A DNA stretch of 64,000 bases from Larix kaempferi (Eukaryota > Streptophyta > Pinopsida > Pinales > Pinaceae): contig BSBM01000372.1 of assembly GCA_027924585.1 (NCBI GenBank), forward strand, positions 31,800,001-31,864,000, written 5' to 3'. This document shows, piece after piece, positions 12,437 through 23,278 of this stretch. The notes beneath the pieces are model-generated. The model was given only the letters and a program-made list of their open reading frames with translations. It did not search any database and was not told the origin of the DNA. The translations under genes and the position numbers were made by a program. The number at the start of each line of letters is the position of its first letter. The first letter of the stretch is position 1.

Positions 12437-14045
12437 TGTAATACCCCATTTTGACCCTTAGGATATATTAGCTTTTAATGTAAATATTGTTTACATGTGA
12501 TGTATGTTTTCCTAGCGTGGAGCTCAAGTCCAAGGCCCCGCTAGTAGAAGCTCGAATTTTATTTAAAAGCAAGTATTAGACATTATGTTTCCCATGTGCT
12601 ATTTAGCCATGGAACATTGTAAAAATGATGTAAATAAACATCATGCAATAAAATACCAAAACTGGCTATGGAGGCAACGAATGAGAAGGGGCCATGTGTA
12701 TCCACTAGGGAGTGGTGAGGGGGCTGTGGGATTGAACCATAGGCTGCCATATGTCACCTTGAGAACCCATTTGACTTCCCTTGCTGACATTTAATTATGT
12801 TGTAAGGAAGTGGTTGAAGAAAACAGTCCATGGCTTCAATGGAGCATGGGCAGCCCATAAATTCGTATGGCAGGGTATGGGCTCTGTTTTGCTTGACCCA
12901 CAAGTCACTCTACCTCTTGGGAATCCTTTCAATCTCATTCCCATTCCATTGTTGATCACCCAGCATCAATTCTCATCACCCACGAATTCCCAGTAGAGAG
13001 AAAAACCAGAAATCGCAACTTTGCAAGAACCCACGTTTTGAAGAGCCAAAAACACTCAGATTTGGTATTGGACAGTAAAATACAATGGGGGATCCATAGG
13101 TATGAACCTTAGGGCAAATTTGCGAGCATTAGCTACCCTAAAATCCATTGGAAAACCCAATTTTGATAGCCCAGAAACTCAGTGACGGGATTGAGTTATT
13201 TTGTTGCCAGAATGGTGAGGAATCCAATTGTGGATGTTTGCACAGAGGATGGGATTGCTTGAATTTAGCTGGAGATGTCTGTAGCTCTGTGGTTGAGCTC
13301 ACTAGTTTAGCATCCTCCTCATTTTCCTTATTGCATGCTTGATAAACCTAGCTGTGTACTGGCTTAGCATGACCGTTTGAGTGAATCCACGAATGTGAGT
13401 GAGCCTGTCTAGTTCGTCCTTAGTGGATACACAACCCAGCTCGGAGGTGATCTCTCAGCTGAAAGAATACAGGCTGGACAGAGATCTATGGTTGTGTGGA
13501 ACGTTGCTCTCACGTAGCCAGTTGTTTGGACATTTGCATTTCAAGATAAGTATTCTCTATGGATTAATTTATTTGCATTATGTGTTCAACAATGTGTTAA
13601 TCATGTATGTTAAATTACTCATGTTACTTGGATGAAATGATTATCTTAAGTTAGTTGGCATGATACCTGTGTATAGCATAAGAATGGGATGGATTACTGT
13701 ATGACCGTTTCATCATTCTGCCTGGAAGAAATAGGCTGATGCATCTCCTTCTGCTTGTATGTTATTATGATTATTCCACTGTGTTTATTAAATGAGTTGT
13801 GTTAATTCTATGTTCTATAATGTCTTAATTAGTGACTGTTGTTTATATGCTGAATGCATGATGAAACTATGTGCATATATAGTGTTTAATTCCGCTGTGC
13901 TTGTTGAGTACGAATATGTATGCACAAGTTTTTATTTAACCATGCATTTCTTAAACATTTCGAATGGGGCTGAGATTGCCAATAAGCCCGGTATGTTGGT
14001 TCTTGTTCTCTCCCCTGCATTGGGATGACGGGAGGGGACGTGATA
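12437..14045 (+). repeat. Element A 3' LTR
   Basis: This is the 1609-bp partner of 4129-5737. It ends GACGTGATA where the 5' copy ends GACGTGACA, a C-to-T change at the terminus. The GGATG target duplication follows directly. Confidence 0.93.
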
Positions 14046-14408
14046 GGATGTCACAGATCTTGAGTACGATGAGCTGGCATTGACACTTCATCTGTCGGCG
14101 TAGTGCGTGCCGTCTTGGAGGCCCATTATGCGACGGTTAACGGTGGCATGCCATGTAGCGCAATAGGTGCAAGGAGTATGACTCATTTTCCACGACAGAT
14201 GCCACGAATGGGACCACGATTGGCTAGAGGAACAAATCTGGAGGTAACACGAGGAGAGGTTGTGCGGTCATTGGCCATCATGTGACCCCGAGATCCACCA
14301 GCTGGCGGAGCAGCTTGATATTTTATAGGGCCATGAGCCCCATTTTGTATATGGTTTTGATGAGCCTATGGGAGGCAGTTTATATTTGATGTATCTCCAT
14401 AAGGTTGT
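14046..14408 (+). pseudogene. Locus H continuation between element A and copia-1
   Basis: Starting with the GGATG duplication, the frame from exon 2 continues for 18 codons (VTDLEYDELALTLHLSA) to TAG at 14101. The following 300 bp may be a further part of H or its 3' region; a 60-codon frame at 14103-14285 has no recognisable domain. Copia-1 interrupts at 14409 with a GTTGT duplication. Confidence 0.5.
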
Positions 14409-14907
14409 TGTTGGAATATTTTATATTCCTTAGAAGGTAATAATTTATTTGTATTATGTCGGAATATGTCCACAATCTTATGTAAAAGAGTAATACATTA
14501 TATCCCATATTCATTATGGTAAAATATACTCTTGATATTCATTATTATGTAAAGAGATGTTATTATGGAGAATTATATTATCCCACATGTAATATGTGAG
14601 AGTAATTTCTCCTCATCTCTTAGTATACAATAGAGTCGAGGGAGTCACATCACTCATCATGATCTTTACTTATTCACACAAGTATTGCTATATTGTATTG
14701 GGGTTATTGGCATTGCTCTCTTGTAAGCTTGAGGGAGATATTTTGAAGATAATAGAAGACTACCTACCCATGGACGTATCACAATTGGGTGAACCACGCA
14801 TATCTGGTGTACTCTTGTCTCTTGTTCTCTTTTTTGTACTTATTCTTTATTTATTATTGTTTTGCATAGATAGATAAGCTAGTTTAGTTAGATCCATGTC
14901 TCTGACA
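14409..14907 (+). repeat. Copia-1 5' LTR
   Basis: 499 bp, the same length as the 3' LTR, with no indels by eye and about 33 substitutions between them. Confidence 0.95.
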
Positions 14908-14919
14908 TGGTATCAGAGC
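14908..14919 (+). other. Copia-1 primer-binding site (initiator-Met tRNA)
   Basis: TGGTATCAGAGC directly abuts the LTR terminal CA. Confidence 0.93.
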
Positions 14920-15254
14920 TAGTTGATATGATCTAGCACCTTCTATTGCTTTCAAAACAATATTTTATCATTTGGGCATTGTTTATTTTGTAGATTTGCT
15001 TTCTATCTGGTAGCCATTAGGCTTCTCTTCAGATTTGGGCATGTTTCTGCAATTTTTTGTCTAACCCTAACCTTGTTGTAAATATTTTTTTTGCAGAAAT
15101 TTTTCAAGGGTTTCTTGATGTTATTTTTGTAGATATGGATTCTCCTTAAGGAGATCTATTTTTCGGTTGTCAAAACGGCAGTTTTCGTCCAAGTTTGGTA
15201 GACTTTGTAAAGGTTTCCGTCTTCGATAGATTCAACATTGTTTTTGGCCTTAAA

Positions 15255-15612
15255 CTGGACACTCGTGACCTTTCTTCGCAGAGACCTGCGGTTAACCGCG
15301 ACTGTTCCTACTACGGACCCGCGAATACAATGCAAACTCGCGACTTGTTAGTGCACAGACCTGCGTATGCTTCGGCATACTCGCGACTGTTCCAGTACCG
15401 AACTCGCGTTTACTTCGTTTTATTCGCAACCCTTCTTGTGTTGAGCTCGCGAATGCTTCGGCAGAACCGCGAATTTACAGTACAGAGACCCGCGAGTAGC
15501 CGCAACTCCATTACACCGCAACCCGCGAGTAACCGCGACCTTGCCGTGGAGAACCTGTGAGTATCAGTGTTTATTCGCAAGTTTTCTGTTGGCAGACCCG
15601 CGAGTGACTTTT
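15255..15612 (+). repeat. CGCG-rich repeated leader of copia-1 with TTCG hairpins
   Basis: About eleven copies of short words such as CTCGCGA, CCCGCGAG or ACCGCGAC lie within 350 bp between the primer-binding site and gag. At 15365-15380 a perfect hairpin GTATGC-TTCG-GCATAC has a C(UUCG)G loop in RNA. A second GCTTCGGC hairpin lies near 15450. The flanking element sequence is strongly AT-rich, so this block is compositionally distinct. Confidence 0.8.
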
Positions 15613-15783
15613 CTTGGCTTTTTTCAAAAGGGCTGTAAGTAAAATTTCTTTTCCTTTACTGTTTTCTCTAACTGTGTTTCTGCAGATTCATATCAGTACG
15701 GTAAAGTATATTAGTTTTCTATTATTCACTTTTTTCTCTTTTCATTTCTAACATTTGGGTTTCTTGTCAATATTTCTCTCATT

Positions 15784-18700
15784 ATGACTTCAGAAGTATC
15801 TTTTGTACTTGAACTTGTTGGTCCTAACTATCTTGCATGGAAGAGAAAAATGATTGATGTTCTTAGGAGTAAGAATCTATGGAGGATTGTTAATGGGGAC
15901 ACACGAAACCTATTGATGCTCAAGCTTTGGCTATATGGGAAGATAAATGTAATCAAGCAAGATGGCTCATTGGTCAAATCGTTTCAGATAGTCTTCAGGT
16001 AAGTATAGACGCAGAAGACAACCCCGTTGAGGTATGGAAAATTCTTGCTTCTTTATTTGATAAATCTGAACATGTTTCTGCTTATTACCTTGAAAAGAAG
16101 ATTTTTGAGCTAGATCCTACTAACTTTGAAATAGTAGAATTATATCTTGCTGAAGTGAAAACCTTAAATGAAAAATTAAATAATTGTGGTAAAGATTACA
16201 AGAAAACAGACACTGCTCTTATAATTCTTGTAGAACAAAATTTGCCATCTTGTTTTGATATGTTCATCCAAACTAGGAATAGAGCTCTTGGATTGTCTTC
16301 AAATACCACGAAACCTACTTTTGATGATTTTTGTAAAGGGTTGATAAATGTGCAAGAAAGGTTAATTTTTTCAGGACAACTCTCACCTAATAAAGCTCTC
16401 GTGGCACATAATAAGTATCCTAAGAGAAGTTTTAATAATGTTAAAGGTTCTTGTTCACACACTTCAAAACCTACTCATAACTTTGGTCATGCTTCTAATG
16501 CACATCATGAATCTAGTAAGAAGAAGAAAGTGTATGATCCTTGTAAGCACTGTGGTAAAACTAATCATCCTGAAAAGAATTGCTTTAAATTGAAACGTTT
16601 AACGTCCAAGGCTAAAAAGAATGGTTCTGATGAATTACAAGTAGCTTTATGTGCATCTGTTGTTTCTACTAGTCATTCTTCTTCTAATGTGGAATGGATA
16701 ATGGATTCCGGTGCTTCTAAACATATGACCGGAAATGCTTCTTTATTTACATCTTATGACAATAATAAAAATACATCTCAGAAAGTATCTATAGGTGATG
16801 GTAAACAACTTTCCATAATTAGTTATGGTAATGTTAATGTTGCTAATAGTCAATTGGAAGATGTTTTTCATCTTGAAAATATGCCCATCAACTTGCTTTC
16901 TATTAATCGTGTATGTCAAAAAGGATTTAAATTTGAATCTTGGCTTGATAAATTTGTTCTTAAAGATATCAATCAAAATTTCAAAGTAGTTTCTTCTGGT
17001 CCTATTGATCATACTGTTGGTTTATATAAATTTGTTGTTTTTAATTCAACTAAAACACAACCTTTTTATTCCTATGTTGTTTGTGCTAATGAACTAAGTA
17101 AATTATGGCATGAAAGATTAGGTCATTTGAATTACGGTAAAATGCAAATGTTAACTAAAATGGTACATGGCTTACCTCATATTTCATCTACTAACGGTGT
17201 TTGTGAAAGTAGTGTTCTTCGTAAACATCATAGAGAAATGTTTGATAAAGGCAAAGCTTGGCGTGCTAAAGAACATTTGCAATTAATTCATAGTGACATT
17301 TGTCGTCCTCTTGAAGTTCCTTCTATATCACATGCAGTCTATTTTCTTACTTTTATTGATGACTTTAGTAGAAAATCATGGATTTATTTTTTGAAACATA
17401 AAAGTGAAACTTTTTCTAAATTTCAAATATTTAAATCCTTGGTTGAAAATGAATCTGGTAAAAAGATTAAGACTTTAAGAACTAATAATGGGGGGGAATT
17501 CATTAAGAAATAATTTGGAGTTTTTTTATCTAAACATGCAATTCAACATCAAAAGGTTGTTCTTTACACACCTCAACAAAATGGTGTTGTTGAAAGGAAA
17601 AACAGAACTTTAGTTGAAATGGCTAGATGTATGCTTTATTCTAAAGGATTACATAAGAAATTTTGGGCCAAATCCATAAGTTGTGCTAACTTTATTTTAA
17701 ATAGAGTTCCTAAAAAAATTGTTAAGCATGTTACCCCTGAGGAAAAATGGAATGGTAAGAAACCAGATATTAGTAACTTTAAAGTGTTTGGTTGTGAATG
17801 TTGGGCTCATATTCCTGATGAAAAATGGAAAAAGTTAGAACCCAAGTCTCACAAGTGTATATTCATTGGTTATTCTGAGGACTCTAAGGCTTATAGGTTG
17901 TTTGATACTTCTAATCAAAGTGTGATAATTAGAAGAGATGTTCAATTTATTGAAGTCTCTTCACCACCTAAGTCTGTTGAACCTCATGTTACTTTGAATA
18001 TTCTCTTATCACATGTTACTCCTATCTTGATTACTCCTTCCAGTTCTGCGACTGATCTTAGTTCACCTTCTTCTTCTTCTTCTTCAAGTATTCCACCTGA
18101 ATGTCTCAAAGCTCCTAAAGTGACTTTTGTCCCTTCTAACCTTCATGTTTGGGCCTGAAAAACTCTTGAATCTGCAGGAAGTGATATCAGAATCCCTTCC
18201 GAAAGTCATAGAACTAGATCTAACTTTGCTCTTATGACCAAAGTTTTAGCCACAGATGATCCTACCTCTTATGCTCAAGCTAAGGGTAAACCTCATTAGG
18301 AACAATTTATGTCTGCTGAGTATGATTCTCTTATGAAGAACAAGACTCAGTCTCTTGTTCCTCTTACTTCGGGAAAGAATTTAGTTGGTTGTAAATGAGT
18401 TTACAAAACTAAATTTACTGCAGAAGGACAGATTGAAAAGTATAAAGCTAGATTAGTTGCAAAAGGTTTTAATCAACTTGAAGGTATAGATTATAACGAA
18501 ACTTTTGCTCATGTTGCTAAAATGAATACAATAAGAACCATTTTATCTATTGTTGCATCTTATAAAAGGGAAATACACCAAATGGATGTTAAAATGCTTT
18601 TTTAAATGGTGATCTTAATGAAGACATTTATATGCAATAGCCTCCTGGTTTTATTAATGCTGGCTCATCAAGTTTAGTATGTAAATTACACAAGTCTTTA

Positions 18701-19788
18701 TATGGTCTTAAACAAGCACCTAGGGCTTGGTATAATAAAATTGATACATATTTCTTGAATAGTGGTTTTAAGCGTTGTATATCCGATCCTAACCTGTATG
18801 TTAAGCATGCTGATGATAATATCATTGCTATTGTTTTATATGTGGATGATCTTATTATCACTGGCAGCCAACCTGTTCTCATTCAAAGTATGAAAAGTGA
18901 CCTTCATAAGCAGTTTGAAATGACTGATCTTGGTATATTGCACTATTTCTTGGGTCTTTAAATTTGGCATCTGGAAGATGGTATTTTTCTCTCTCAACCG
19001 AAGTATGCTACAGATTTATTGGCTCATTTCCACATGAGTGATTGTAAACCTGCTCCTACACCTTTCCAGTCTGGAGTAAAGTTTATTGTTGAGTGTAATA
19101 CTCCTCTTGTTGATGCTAATGTTTATCGTCAGCTAGTCGGCAGTTTGATATATTTAACTCACAGCAGACCAGATCTCTCTTTCGTCGTCAATATGGTTTC
19201 ACGGTTCATGCAGCAACCTCATGAAAGTCATTGGCAAGCAGCAAAGAGAATTCTGAGATATTTACAGGGGACATTGTACTATGGTGTTTTTTATTCGAGC
19301 AGTACTACAGTTTCACTTTTTGGATATACAATTTCTGACTGGCAGGTGACAGTTCTGATCGACGATCAACTGCTGGTTATATATTTCAACTTGGTTCAGG
19401 TCCGATTTATTGGTCCAGCAAAAAGGTGAAGACTCTTTCTTTATCTTCGTGTGAAGCAGAGTATAGAGCAGCAAAAGAAGTAGTTTGGTTACGGCATGTT
19501 CTCACTGAGCTTGGTCTGGTTCTGAAATCGTCCACTATGTTGAAGTGTGACAATTAGGGTGCAATTCAGCTTGCTTATAATCCGATATATCACTCCAAGA
19601 CAAAGCATCTCAACCTTGATGCTCATTACATTCGAGGTCTCTTTGCAGATGGTGTTCTTTCTCTTGAGTATTGTCCTACAGAGCAGCAGGCAGTCGATAT
19701 CTTCACCAAATCCTTAACAGCAGCGAAGTATGTGCATCTTCATTCCTTACTTGGGATGAGGGAAGTTCTCATCAAGGGGGAGCAGTAA
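15784..19788 (+). pseudogene. Copia-1 gag-pol polyprotein, broken
   Basis: The gag starts at ATG 15784, with the copia-type opening around LVGPNYLAWKRKM. Domains in order: gag; zinc knuckle CKHCGKTNHPEKNC; protease active site DSGASKHM near 16700; the GAG-pre-integrase motif LWHERLGHLNYGKM; integrase core (HSDIC near 17290; the second catalytic Asp reads Asn in RTNNGGEF; the Glu lies in NGVVERKNRT); reverse transcriptase with YVDD near 18840; and RNase H ending at 19786. Breaks seen: frameshifts near 15897, 18590 and 19347, and stops at 17511, 18156, 18297, 18396, 18638, 18959 and 19555. Five of the seven stops fit C-to-T or G-to-A changes at former Arg, Trp or Gln codons. Usual copia length, about 1300 codons. 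Confidence 0.95.
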
Positions 19789-19833
19789 TGACTCCTTCCT
19801 TCCTTTGTTAGTGGGTTTTTCTCCCAGCCATTA

Positions 19834-19844
19834 TTAAGGGGGAG
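19834..19844 (+). other. Copia-1 polypurine tract
   Basis: TTAAGGGGGAG sits immediately before the 3' LTR. A similar run, atcaagggggagcagtaa, occurs at the gag-pol stop 50 bp upstream. Confidence 0.85.
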
Positions 19845-20343
19845 TGTTGAAATACTTTATATTCCTTGGAAGGTAATAATGTCTTTGTATTATGTCGGAA
19901 GATATCCACAATCTTATGTAAAAGAGTAATACATTATATCCCATATTCATTATGGTAAAATATACTCTTGATATTCATTATTATATAAATAAATGTTATT
20001 ATGGATAATTATATTATCCCAGATGTAATATGTGAGTGTAATTCCTCCTCATCTCTTAGTATATAATAAAGTCAAGGGAGTCACATCACTCATCATGATC
20101 TTTACTTATTCACACAAGTATTGCTATATTGTATTGGGCTTATTGGAATTGCTCTCTTGTAAGCTTGAGAAAGATATTATGGAGATAATAGAAGACTACC
20201 TTCCCGTGGACGTAGCCCAATTGGGTGAACCACGTATATCTGGTGTACTCTTGTCTCTTGTTCTCTTTTTTGTACTTATTGTTGATATATTATTGTTTTG
20301 CATAGATAGGTAAGCTAGTTTAGTTAGATCCATATCTCTGACA
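19845..20343 (+). repeat. Copia-1 3' LTR
   Basis: 499-bp partner of the 5' LTR, ending CTCTGACA and followed by the GTTGT duplication. Confidence 0.95.
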
Positions 20344-21959
20344 GTTGTTTTGTATATGCCCCAGGAGGGCCATTTTGTACATGACACATTTTTTGACGAG
20401 ATATATATATACACCAATTTTGAGGCATATCTTGTGTATGTTGTGTATGTTGTGTATGTGTGATTCATGTTGCCTATATGTTGATGTGATGCATATGTAT
20501 TAGTAGATACTAACATGTATGTTTGCAAATGGTTATATACTAAGGAGTCATGATGATGATATACATGTATGTGTAGTAGTAGGTGTGACACATAGATATG
20601 TATATTTGTTTGTTGGGTGTGTAGGACTATGGAATCAAGTTATGTATCAAGTGCCAATTCAAAACCTCGTTAGCGATGGAGTCAGCGAATGCATTGGCAT
20701 TTCTCGATATATGTGTGAAAGTAATGGTTTCAAACTATCGGATGAGAAGGTGCACGCACAGGAACTTTCGGAATAGGAGTGGGTTGAGGACACTGTTGGC
20801 TTCCAACAACCCTCAGGTTTAATCTTCGTTGAATGCAAGTTATTTTCTGCCAAAATATAACATCATAACTTAATCATCAATTGCGGAGGATATTTTAAAG
20901 GATACATTTAAGGAGTGCCTTCAGAATATTTGATTCTGAAGGTACTTCCAATAAGGAAGTTCTCTAAGCAGAGTGTTTGAAACAAATCCCTACAAAGTGA
21001 CCCTGTTTGATCAACTTTTGGGTGATTAGATGGTCGTTGATCTATATTAAAATTTTGCAGCTTCTAAAATCTATACTTAAAGTTTGGCTTAAATCAAAGA
21101 ATTAATCTTATTGATACAAATATTGTGAAATTAATCTATTTTTGTAATTGATTTGGCCAATGATCATTTATAATATTTATTAGCTCTTAAATTTTCCCGA
21201 CTTTTTACAAAATCATCTTGCTAAGGTTTATTCAAATTTAGGGATAGATAAAATATTTGTATATGATGGTGTTTGGGACAAATATTAATTTGATATCACC
21301 CTGACCCTAGACCTTTATGTGTCTATTTATGAATTTCTATCCTACCTTTGAATTTTATCCATATTTGATATTGCGCATGGTTTTTGCTAAATTATCATGC
21401 CAAGATGATTGATGCAGTGATCATATATTATACTTCACATTCAATGCTGGATGTTTAAAATTTTAACTCATGGTTTATATTTCGTATGATAATTAAAATT
21501 CATGAAATGAATCAACACTTGTTCTAAATATTTGACAGGTTGTATTAATCCAAGGTGTTGATATACTATGATTTTTGCATAACCATGATTTATAATTCCC
21601 ACTTAATCTATGCAAGTCCAATAGGTGTCATGTGAATTCTCCACTTCGTATCTCCACGATCTTCAAATAAATCATGACATTTATTGTTCTTGGGAATTGA
21701 AAACCTTCCTTAGTTCATGAAGCTCTAATTGGAATTAGTTTCCTGGGGAAGTTTTGAGTATTCCATGTACTTGACCAACATGGAGGTGGTTTTCATTTTG
21801 GTAAATTTTCAGGGTTTGAAGGCAGCCTCATTTCACTACCTTACTGTGCTTTCGATCTGGTGTTCACTGCACAATTTTCACATGTATCTAATGGCCCCTA
21901 TAATGTGCTTTGAATTATGTGGGACTGAGTATCTTGGTATATGTGAGGAATGTGTCAAG
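20344..21959. other. Locus H remainder and AT-rich DNA, no assignable gene
   Basis: The sequence resumes with the GTTGT duplication. It holds short TA and TGTGTATG repeats at 20400-20460. A TGTGTAG-like acceptor near 20620 leads into a short open segment to 20777 with no recognised domain. From 20850 to 21700 it is AT-rich with no supported ORF. Confidence 0.45.
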
Positions 21960-22875
21960 CCTGTAACAAAGGCTGGATGGTTTCAATGTTATAGTCATTA
22001 CGGCGCTTTCCCTATCCTTCGATGGAAAAAGTGCTCTCATTGGTGATATTGATCTTCGTTTGACTGAAGAATTCATCTCTCAGTCAACCCAATTACCTCT
22101 TAACAATGAAAGATGGTTTAAAGGGAAACATATTAAGACTTAAGCGTGGAAACAATTCATGGTCAAGACTGGACAAGAAATCGAATCCAAGTACAGTTTT
22201 CCCACTCGTTTGATTAAGAAACAATGGCGGTCTCTCCTCGAATTGATCATGAGGTATGTTACATATGAGGGATGTTTTTCTCATACTTATTACTACCATT
22301 TTAGGTTATTACTAGTTTTTAAAGGGTAGGCTCTTAATATGCCTTATTATCTCCTCAACGGTCTTCAAAAGATGGAATATTCAGTTCAAAACAATACCGC
22401 CGATAGAGAGAGAAGTTTCTTCCATCATTGCTTAATTAAAATTCTCATCCTGCGTAGACTATCTCAGCTCAATGATGACTGGGAATCATTTATCCCCCGT
22501 AATGGTTTTGGGGTTAATCAAGAGTGGCCTCAGAATAGACCCAAAACTAGACGCAAGCACAAAACCCCTGCTACAGAGAAACCAAACCAAGAATTAGAGG
22601 TTGATAGTGTTGGACTTGCCTCAGTGGAACCCTCTCATGAATGGTGCTCTCAAGTTAAAAATGTTGATACTCAGCTAGAAACAAAGAAGTCCATAACCTC
22701 TAATGCAAATGAGGACCTAGATTTTCCTTTTTTCATGGAGATTATTAGTTGGTCTAATCTATATCACTCGAAAATTTTACAATCTGCGGCGTCGGGAGAT
22801 TTTCAGCTACGATTCAGAGTCTTCTTTTTAGATATTTTATTTTCTTCTGAAGGGGGTTGTGACAATGTTGCTTGA
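21960..22875 (+). pseudogene. Plant-transposon-associated ORF (ERWFK-motif protein), broken
   Basis: A single frame runs from about 21960 to the TGA at 22873. It reads LTEEFISQSTQLPL, then NNERWFKGKH, KKQWRSLLELI, MRYVTYEGCF, YYYHFRLLLVF, MPYYLLNGLQKM and FFHHCLIKIL, then a basic, low-complexity tail (RPKTRRKHKTP). In-frame stops lie near 22138 and 22327. I recognise this layout as a family of hypothetical proteins found repeatedly near plant retrotransposons, often gag- or plant-mobile-domain-like, but I cannot name a function. It may be part of locus H or a separate element. The next segment, LINE1 ORF1, overlaps its end. Confidence 0.45.
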
Positions 22876-23278
22876 CGAAGTTGACTATGAGGACTCTGCA
22901 TCCGAGCCTATCTTCTGCACAAATGAAGAGTTATGTAGCTCAGCAAATTTGGGTTTTATAGATCAACCAATCCCCATCATTCACAGGCCATCCCCCACAA
23001 AGAATGATGATGTCAATCTGAAAGTACAATCGCATCCACACGAGCCACAAACACTCAGCTCTGATAATAATGAACCCAGACACGATCCAGAGCAGCTACC
23101 TCGAGGACACAAGAAAAGCACCAGGCCCAAAAGAGGTTGTCTGAAACTTGCAATTGGAAGGGACATACAGTTAACTGAAATCCCAGACTATCTGAAATTC
23201 GCTCTGGTCGAACGTTTTTGTGGGAAGGTAACAGGTAGAGCTGCTTTAACATCCTGGATGGAAACACATTGGCTTCCC
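22859..23278 (+). pseudogene. LINE1 ORF1, N-terminal part (split by E1)
   Basis: The frame from ATG 22859 has an acidic, variable N-terminus, then a DUF4283-like segment (YLKFALVERFCGKVTGRAAL, SWMETHWLP) typical of plant LINE ORF1 proteins. At 23274-23278 (TTCCC) element E1 interrupts. Continuing after E1 from the second TTCCC at 29732 keeps the frame and gives the expected W-x-P-x-x-G-Y spacing (HWLP then SIGYIPDFDILPRGWFLF). ORF1 is an RNA-binding protein that coats the LINE RNA. The true start of the LINE, and whether ATG 22859 is its first codon, are not certain. Confidence 0.7.

Larger units (their letters stand above)
4129..14045 (+). mobile_element. Element A: non-autonomous LTR retrotransposon, 9.9 kb
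   Basis: Two direct repeats of 1609 bp each begin TGTAATACCCC, and the first ends TGACA. The element is flanked by a perfect 5-bp target duplication GGATG (4124-4128 and 14046-14050). Downstream of the left LTR is a primer-binding site complementary to initiator-Met tRNA. Upstream of the right LTR is a polypurine tract. The 6.7 kb interior has no reverse transcriptase, integrase or RNase H. It has only a broken gag-like ORF near its 3' end and several tandem arrays. This matches the large non-autonomous derivative (LARD-like) class, which depends on proteins from another element. Orientation is plus. It sits inside the coding sequence of locus H. Confidence 0.92.
14409..20343 (+). mobile_element. 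Copia-1: Ty1/copia LTR retrotransposon, 5.9 kb, full length but dead
   Basis: Two 499-bp LTRs (14409-14907, 19845-20343) start TGTTG and end TCTCTGACA. They are flanked by a perfect GTTGT target duplication (14404-14408, 20344-20348). An initiator-Met primer-binding site and a polypurine tract are in place. The gag-pol frame follows copia order: gag, protease, integrase, reverse transcriptase, RNase H. By eye the LTRs differ at about 33 of 499 positions (6-7 percent), so the insertion is old. It lies inside locus H, some 360 bp beyond element A. Confidence 0.96.

Noticed and set aside
4124-14050. Element A as a segmental duplication instead of a retrotransposon
   Set aside because: The 1.6 kb repeats have TG ends, a tRNA primer site, a polypurine tract and a 5-bp target duplication, which together define an LTR element.
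18037-18120. Serine-rich segment in copia-1 as a separate gene
   Set aside because: It is the variable linker between integrase and reverse transcriptase inside the same frame.
22932-22945. tRNA-like tgtagctcag string
   Set aside because: No cloverleaf or T-arm consensus follows; it lies within the LINE1 ORF1 frame.
23055-23278. C-terminal part of the long minus-strand protease frame
   Set aside because: Beyond 23279 the frame is antisense to LINE1 ORF1, so these residues are chance extension and not part of E1.
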